A stretch of 64,000 nucleotides of DNA, taken from the NCBI RefSeq assembly GCF_001187505.1, contig NZ_CP012150.1:4340001-4404000 (forward strand), given 5' to 3'. The position numbers and the translations under genes are program-made. This DNA is from Mycolicibacterium goodii. GTDB lineage: Bacteria > Actinomycetota > Actinomycetes > Mycobacteriales > Mycobacteriaceae. The notes beneath the pieces were generated by a model. It worked only from the letters and a program-made list of their open reading frames with translations, was not told where the DNA came from and ran no database searches. Below, piece by piece: positions 59,753-64,000 of this stretch. How positions within the stretch are numbered: the stretch's first letter is position 1; each line of letters starts with the position of its first letter.

Positions 59753-60835
59753 TCAGGGCGCCGTCTGGATGAGATCCAGCGCCGCGTCCTGCTGCGCGCC
59801 GACGGCCCTGGCCGCCTTGCGGCCCCCGGCCTGGCGGGCCTGCCTGCGCAGTGCGCGACGACGCCGCCGGGCGGGCAGCGAGTCCAGCACATCGGCCGAA
59901 ACGTCTGCCTGCCAACGGTTGTCGCGACCTTCGGCGATCCGCGCGAGGACCCAGCGGCGTTCGAACGGCAGCAGCGCGAACACGATCACCAGGTAGAACA
60001 CCAGGCTGCCCACGAGCTTGACGAGCGTGAGCGGGCCGTCGTAGTCGTCGGGCAGCGGTGCGTCCCAGACGAAGTGCATGAGCGGCCCGGCCAGCAGCAG
60101 GCCCACGGCGGCGGGCACGCGCCCGCGGGCGGCCCATTGGTCGCGTCCGGCGAACGACGGGAGCAGCAGCAACGCACCGACGGCGGTCAGCGACGTGTAG
60201 GACCAGTGCGCGGGCACCGCCGTGAAGGCGCGCACCAGCAGCGACGATCCCGCGCCGGCGATGTCGGAGTCCAGGCTCTGGATCGCGCTGCCGCTGGCGT
60301 AGCCGAGATCCTCCATCAGATCGAAGCCGAGCCCGACGAACATGCCGACGAGCAGGGCGTGTGCGATGCGGGTGAGAACCGACGCGCACAGCATCAGCAG
60401 CACCAGCGCGCACATCAGTTTGGCGGACTCCTCGATGATCGGCGCGCACAGCGACGGCGACCAGCTCGCGAGGACATCCGGGTCGAACACCAGACCCCAT
60501 AGCGCTGCCAGCGAGGTGTTGCCGGTGATCGCCATCGGCACCGCGACCGTCGCACCCAGCGCGACGCCGGCGACCAGCACCTGCGGGTAGGGCCGCATGG
60601 CGCGGAAGGGGTCGAAGCGCAGCAGCAGCCACACCATGAACGCCATGAACGCCAGCCAGAACGGCGCCAGCGCCAGGTTCGCGGCCAGCGTCTCGTGAAA
60701 AGCCGAGCCCTCCTGGTTGAGCAGCGCGAACGAGCCCGACACCAGGGCGATGACGAAAACCCAGAACACCGCCGACTCGGGGCGGTACAGCACCGCCGGG
60801 CGTGTGGTGGGGCGGGTGAGAAGCGCGGTGTTCAC
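59753..60835 (-). CDS. PrsW-family intramembrane metalloprotease
   Basis: A 360-residue integral membrane protein with about eight hydrophobic helices and the PrsW/Abi (CPBP-like) motifs: PIIEESAKL (EExxK), FVGLGFDLMEDLGYA (second Glu) and LLAGPLMHFVWDA (His...Asp). The C-terminal 60 residues are cytoplasmic and strongly basic (LPARRRRRALRRQARQAGGRKAARA). The GTG at 60835 follows AGGAG with 6-base spacing and overlaps the stop of the preceding gene. PrsW-type proteases cleave anti-sigma factors; the target here is unknown. It is antiparallel to, and 22 bp from, prcA. Confidence 0.85.
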   Translation of the reverse strand: MNTALLTRPTTRPAVLYRPESAVFWVFVIALVSGSFALLNQEGSAFHETLAANLALAPFWLAFMAFMVWLLLRFDPFRAMRPYPQVLVAGVALGATVAVPMAITGNTSLAALWGLVFDPDVLASWSPSLCAPIIEESAKLMCALVLLMLCASVLTRIAHALLVGMFVGLGFDLMEDLGYASGSAIQSLDSDIAGAGSSLLVRAFTAVPAHWSYTSLTAVGALLLLPSFAGRDQWAARGRVPAAVGLLLAGPLMHFVWDAPLPDDYDGPLTLVKLVGSLVFYLVIVFALLPFERRWVLARIAEGRDNRWQADVSADVLDSLPARRRRRALRRQARQAGGRKAARAVGAQQDAALDLIQTAP

Positions 60836-61371
60836 GAGCGGCTCCTGGTGATCGAGTCCAGAACGTCGTCGAGCGCGGGCGCTGGGTGGTCGGCGGTGCC
60901 GACCGCCAGCACGGACACCAGGACATCTCCGTCGGACAGGTAGGCGCACGAACCGGCGAGATCGTCGATCACCACCGTGCACGGCCGCCCGGACAGCGAC
61001 CCGTCGCCCGTCGAGACCGCACCCGGGGTGATGGCGGTGTTGCTGCCGCCGACGCGGCCCCGCCGGATGAGCCGCTGCGTGACCGCGTCGACGTCGCGGC
61101 CGTCGAGGTCGACGACCTCGATGAGCACCGCCGCGCCGTCGTCGGTGCGCAGTTGCGCGCCGTCGCCGCCGCGGTCGCGGTAGCGCCAGCCGCCCGGCGG
61201 GGTCATCGCGACCTCGGCGCCGTCGGCGCTCACCACGGTCACCTCCTGACCTTGCTCGAGGTCGAGCCAGTCGTCGGCGGGGGTGACGTCGACGGCCAGC
61301 GACGGCAGCAACGGCACCGCGATCAAACCTGCGGCAAGCAGGGCGGCCGCCCGCTTCTGGGTCAGTGGCAT
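60832..61371 (-). CDS. Exported hypothetical protein coupled to PrsW gene
   Basis: A 179-residue protein with a signal peptide or N-terminal anchor (KRAAALLAAGLIAVPLLPSLA). The extracytoplasmic domain (DLEQGQEVTVVSADGAEVAMTPPGGWRYRD, LRTDDGAAVLIEVVDLDGRDVDAVTQRL) resembles the mycobacterial LpqN-like or lipoprotein-associated fold only loosely. It contains one Cys pair (RPCTVVIDDLAGSCAYL). Its stop overlaps the prsW start, so it may be a substrate or regulator of that protease. No family was recognised. Confidence 0.75.
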   Translation of the reverse strand: MPLTQKRAAALLAAGLIAVPLLPSLAVDVTPADDWLDLEQGQEVTVVSADGAEVAMTPPGGWRYRDRGGDGAQLRTDDGAAVLIEVVDLDGRDVDAVTQRLIRRGRVGGSNTAITPGAVSTGDGSLSGRPCTVVIDDLAGSCAYLSDGDVLVSVLAVGTADHPAPALDDVLDSITRSRS

Positions 61372-61439
61372 ACCGGGTATCTCAGCGTGTACCGGTCCCG
61401 ATGAGGTGCACCGCACACCGTTTCGGCGTGTCGTGCACG

Positions 61440-62333
61440 TTAATTCTGGGCGATCGGGCGCTGCCAGCCGATGGCGCCGCGGATCAGCGCAGCGAACTCG
61501 TCGGGGCATTCCAGCGGGGTGAAATGCCCCGCGTCGGCGGCGGTGTGCAGGCGCACGTCGAGGAAATAGTGCTCGAGGCGGTCGGACCACTGGATCGGGA
61601 ACAGCGGATCGTGTTGCGGCCACAACACATCGGTGCTCGCATGGATCTTGACCGCGCGTTCCGGCGGCAGCTCGGCCAGCGACTGCGCCACGGTGCCTGC
61701 GCCGGCGCGGTACCAGCCCAGCGACGCGGTGAACGCGCCGGGCAGCGCGTAGTCGGCGACGAGCCGGTCCAACTCGTCCTCGGCCAGCCGGAAGTCCGGG
61801 CCCGACCAGTGATCCCAGAAATGGCGCACGTATTCGCGGACCGCGTCGGGATTGCCGTCGATCATCCGCTCGGCGATCGGCAGCTGATGGAACGCCTGAT
61901 ACCAGTACTCGTGGATCGCGTGCGGGCTGAGCACGCGGTCGCCCACACCCGGCAGCGGCGGCGACAACACCAGGGCCTTCACCAGGTGCGGATGCATGCG
62001 CGCGACGCCCTGCGCGACCCGGCTGCCGACGTCGTACCCGGCCACCACCACCTCGGACAAACCCAGCTCGTTGATCAGGCCCACGATGCTCGCGGCCTGC
62101 GCGCTGGCGCTGTAGAAGTGCTGCACCGACACCGCGTGCTTGTCCGAACCGCCGAATCCGCGCAGATCGGGCACGATCACGTCGGCGATGTCGGTCAGCA
62201 GCGGCACGACGTGCCGGTGATCGCGGCGGGTACCGGGCCAGCCGTGCAGCAGGATCACCGGAGGCCCGCCCCGGACCCCGTGCCGGTCGAAGGCCAGTCG
62301 GAACCCGTCCACCGGAGCGCTGCGCAACGACAT
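61440..62333 (-). CDS. Alpha/beta hydrolase, epoxide hydrolase-like
   Basis: A 297-residue alpha/beta-hydrolase. The oxyanion motif is [13 protein letters not shown]; the nucleophile elbow [15 protein letters not shown] carries Asp as in epoxide hydrolases and dehalogenases; the catalytic His is in [20 protein letters not shown] cap domain ([37 protein letters not shown]) has the Tyr residues that activate epoxides. The ATG overlaps no neighbour. It is divergent from pafA, with 130 bp between starts. Confidence 0.87.
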   Translation of the reverse strand: MSLRSAPVDGFRLAFDRHGVRGGPPVILLHGWPGTRRDHRHVVPLLTDIADVIVPDLRGFGGSDKHAVSVQHFYSASAQAASIVGLINELGLSEVVVAGYDVGSRVAQGVARMHPHLVKALVLSPPLPGVGDRVLSPHAIHEYWYQAFHQLPIAERMIDGNPDAVREYVRHFWDHWSGPDFRLAEDELDRLVADYALPGAFTASLGWYRAGAGTVAQSLAELPPERAVKIHASTDVLWPQHDPLFPIQWSDRLEHYFLDVRLHTAADAGHFTPLECPDEFAALIRGAIGWQRPIAQN

Positions 62334-62463
62334 CGGTCAATTCTCATCCGGTTGCCGGATCGATGGGCCGGGTTCACGGATCGGCCGCGCGCAGAGGGGA
62401 AGTGGCGCGCGCAAAGTTCTGCTTGCCCACCCATACCGTGCAGCAACCCGTAAGCTCGATGTT

Positions 62464-63822
62464 GTGCAGCGACGAATCATGGGCATCGAGACTGAATTCG
62501 GTGTGACCTGCACGTTCCATGGCCATCGCCGGCTCAGTCCCGACGAGGTTGCCCGCTATCTGTTCCGGCGGGTCGTGTCGTGGGGCCGCAGTTCCAACGT
62601 CTTTCTCCGCAATGGCGCCCGGTTGTACCTCGACGTGGGCAGCCACCCCGAGTACGCGACCGCGGAATGCGACAACCTCACGCAGCTGGTGACGCACGAC
62701 CGGGCCGGTGAGCGGGTCCTCGAGGACCTGCTGATCGATGCCGAGCAGCGGCTCGCCGACGAGGGCATCGGCGGCGACATCTACCTGTTCAAGAACAACA
62801 CCGACTCGGCGGGCAACTCCTACGGCTGCCACGAGAACTACCTGATCGTGCGCGCGGGTGAGTTCTCCCGGATCTCCGATGTGCTGCTGCCGTTCCTGGT
62901 GACACGCCAGCTGATCTGCGGTGCGGGCAAGGTGTTGCAGACCCCGAAGGCCGCGACCTTCTGCCTGAGCCAACGCGCCGAGCACATCTGGGAGGGCGTC
63001 TCGAGCGCCACCACCCGGAGCCGGCCCATCATCAACACCCGCGACGAACCGCACGCCGACGCCGAGAAATACCGCCGCCTGCACGTCATCGTCGGCGACT
63101 CGAACATGTGCGAGGCCACCACCATGCTCAAGGTGGGCACGGCCTCGCTGGTGCTGGAGATGATCGAGGCGGGCGTGCCGTTCCGCGACTTCTCGCTGGA
63201 CAACCCCATCCGCGCCATCCGTGAGGTCAGCCACGATCTGACCGGGCGGCGCGCGGTGCGACTGGCAGGCGGACGACAGGCCAGCGCGCTCGACATCCAG
63301 CGCGAGTACTACAGCCGCGCCGTCGAGTACCTGCAGTCCCGCGCGCCCAACACGCAGATCGAGCAGGTCGTCGACCTGTGGGGCCGTCAGCTCGACGCGG
63401 TCGAGAGCCAGGACTTCGCCAAGGTCGACACCGAGATCGACTGGGTGATCAAACGCAAACTGTTCCAGCGTTATCAGGACCGCTACAGCATGGAGCTGTC
63501 CGATCCGAAGATCAGCCAGCTGGACCTCGCGTATCACGACATCAAGCGGGGCCGCGGCGTGTTCGACCTGCTGCAGCGCAAAGGTCTGGCCGCCAGGATC
63601 ACCACCGACGAGGAGATCGACGCCGCGGTCACCACCCCGCCGCAGACCACGCGCGCGAAACTGCGCGGCGAGTTCATCAGCGCGGCGCAGGAGGCGGGCC
63701 GCGACTTCACCGTCGACTGGGTGCATCTCAAGCTCAACGACCAGGCTCAGCGCACCGTGCTGTGCAAGGATCCGTTCCGGTCGGTCGACGAGCGAGTCAA
63801 GCGGCTGATCGCCAGTATGTGA
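62464..63822 (+). CDS. pafA: Pup ligase PafA
   Basis: A 452-residue glutamine-synthetase-like ligase, the same length as M. tuberculosis PafA. It attaches deamidated Pup by isopeptide bond to substrate lysines. Key segments are [12 protein letters not shown] (the Glu and Mg2+ site), [40 protein letters not shown] and [22 protein letters not shown]. It lacks the Dop loop. The start is GTG at 62464. It is separated from prcA by three minus-strand genes and is 16 bp upstream of pafB. Confidence 0.96.
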   Translation: MQRRIMGIETEFGVTCTFHGHRRLSPDEVARYLFRRVVSWGRSSNVFLRNGARLYLDVGSHPEYATAECDNLTQLVTHDRAGERVLEDLLIDAEQRLADEGIGGDIYLFKNNTDSAGNSYGCHENYLIVRAGEFSRISDVLLPFLVTRQLICGAGKVLQTPKAATFCLSQRAEHIWEGVSSATTRSRPIINTRDEPHADAEKYRRLHVIVGDSNMCEATTMLKVGTASLVLEMIEAGVPFRDFSLDNPIRAIREVSHDLTGRRAVRLAGGRQASALDIQREYYSRAVEYLQSRAPNTQIEQVVDLWGRQLDAVESQDFAKVDTEIDWVIKRKLFQRYQDRYSMELSDPKISQLDLAYHDIKRGRGVFDLLQRKGLAARITTDEEIDAAVTTPPQTTRAKLRGEFISAAQEAGRDFTVDWVHLKLNDQAQRTVLCKDPFRSVDERVKRLIASM

Positions 63823-63838
63823 GCTTTAAGCTGACCCG

Positions 63839-64000
63839 GTGGCGGTCTCCAAAGTCGAGCGGTTGATGAATCTTGTCATCGCCTTGTTGTCCACCCGGAC
63901 GTATCTGCCCGCCGAGAAGATCCGCACCACGGTCGCCGGCTACGCCGACAGTCCCAGTGACGAGGCGTTCTCGCGGATGTTCGAGCGGGACAAGAACGAG
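63839..64000 (+). CDS. pafB: WYL-domain transcriptional activator PafB (3' truncated by window edge)
   Basis: The first 54 codons are visible. VAVSKVERLMNLVIALLSTRTYLPAEKIRTTVAGYADSPSDEAFSRMFERDKNE is the conserved helix-turn-helix N-terminus of PafB, a DNA-damage regulator that acts with PafC. The GTG start at 63839 follows AAGCTGA and lies 16 bp after pafA, the normal pafABC order. Confidence 0.92.
   Translation, partial: MAVSKVERLMNLVIALLSTRTYLPAEKIRTTVAGYADSPSDEAFSRMFERDKNE

Noticed and set aside
62374..63726. 450-codon minus-strand frame opposite pafA
   Set aside because: It is a shadow of pafA; there are no domain motifs.

Overview
This is a 64 kb GC-rich actinobacterial chromosome segment, almost certainly from a fast-growing Mycolicibacterium close to M. 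smegmatis. The reasons are the Pup-proteasome locus (mpa, dop, pup, prcB, prcA, pafA, pafB), a DosR dormancy locus, an Mtb12/LppK pair, TrmI and DUF503 neighbours in the mycobacterial order, and a lactate 2-monooxygenase that, from memory, is nearly identical to the M. smegmatis enzyme. No tRNA, rRNA, CRISPR array, insertion sequence or prophage was seen.

Layout. (1) 1-16.2 kb is a catabolic island. It holds hydantoinase/oxoprolinase A and B, two ATZ/TRZ-type amidohydrolases, a ribose-class (CUT2) ABC transporter with a lipoprotein binding protein, an alpha/beta hydrolase, a GntR/FCD regulator, two cupins, a fumarylacetoacetase-family protein, an extradiol-dioxygenase-like protein and a ketopantoate-reductase-like protein. 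Three of its promoters share a paired (A/T)TCGAA site with exactly 19 bp periodicity. (2) 16.2-21.6 kb holds regulators (three TetR, one GntR), an FAD monooxygenase and lactate 2-monooxygenase. (3) 21.8-26.4 kb is a DosR/DosS locus with an Rv1733c-like membrane protein, a universal stress protein, two DosR boxes and a gene remnant. (4) 26.5-31.6 kb holds an azoreductase, a small secreted protein, a MatC-type dicarboxylate transporter with an Asp/Glu-racemase-superfamily enzyme and a LysR regulator, and an IclR regulator. (5) 31.7-39.2 kb is a tight operon (transporter, two CaiB-type CoA-transferase subunits, enoyl-CoA hydratase, DUF35 Zn-ribbon protein, thiolase, inactive SDR, active SDR). Its composition matches the anaerobic benzylsuccinate beta-oxidation (bbs) pathway minus the acyl-CoA dehydrogenase. 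(6) 39.3-45.6 kb holds miscellaneous oxidoreductases, an SDR pseudogene, a methyltransferase and a DUF222/HNH protein. (7) 45.7-50.7 kb is housekeeping: a Ddn-like protein, DinB, a thioesterase, a RecB-like nuclease, trmI, DUF503 and two exported proteins. (8) 50.8-64 kb is the proteasome locus, with ectABCD inserted between mpa and dop, and PrsW plus two other genes inserted between prcA and pafA.

How it works together. In region 5 a dicarboxylate would be imported, activated with CoA from succinyl-CoA, hydrated, oxidised by a heteromeric SDR and thiolytically cleaved to an acyl-CoA and succinyl-CoA, under IclR control. Region 1 looks like uptake, deamination or ring opening, and cleavage of a heterocyclic or aromatic compound under one GntR regulator. 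In region 8 Pup is deamidated by Dop, ligated by PafA, recognised by Mpa and degraded in the PrcBA core, while ectABCD makes ectoine and hydroxyectoine. Start codons were chosen by ribosome-binding site and family alignment; several are GTG or TTG and one appears to be CTG.
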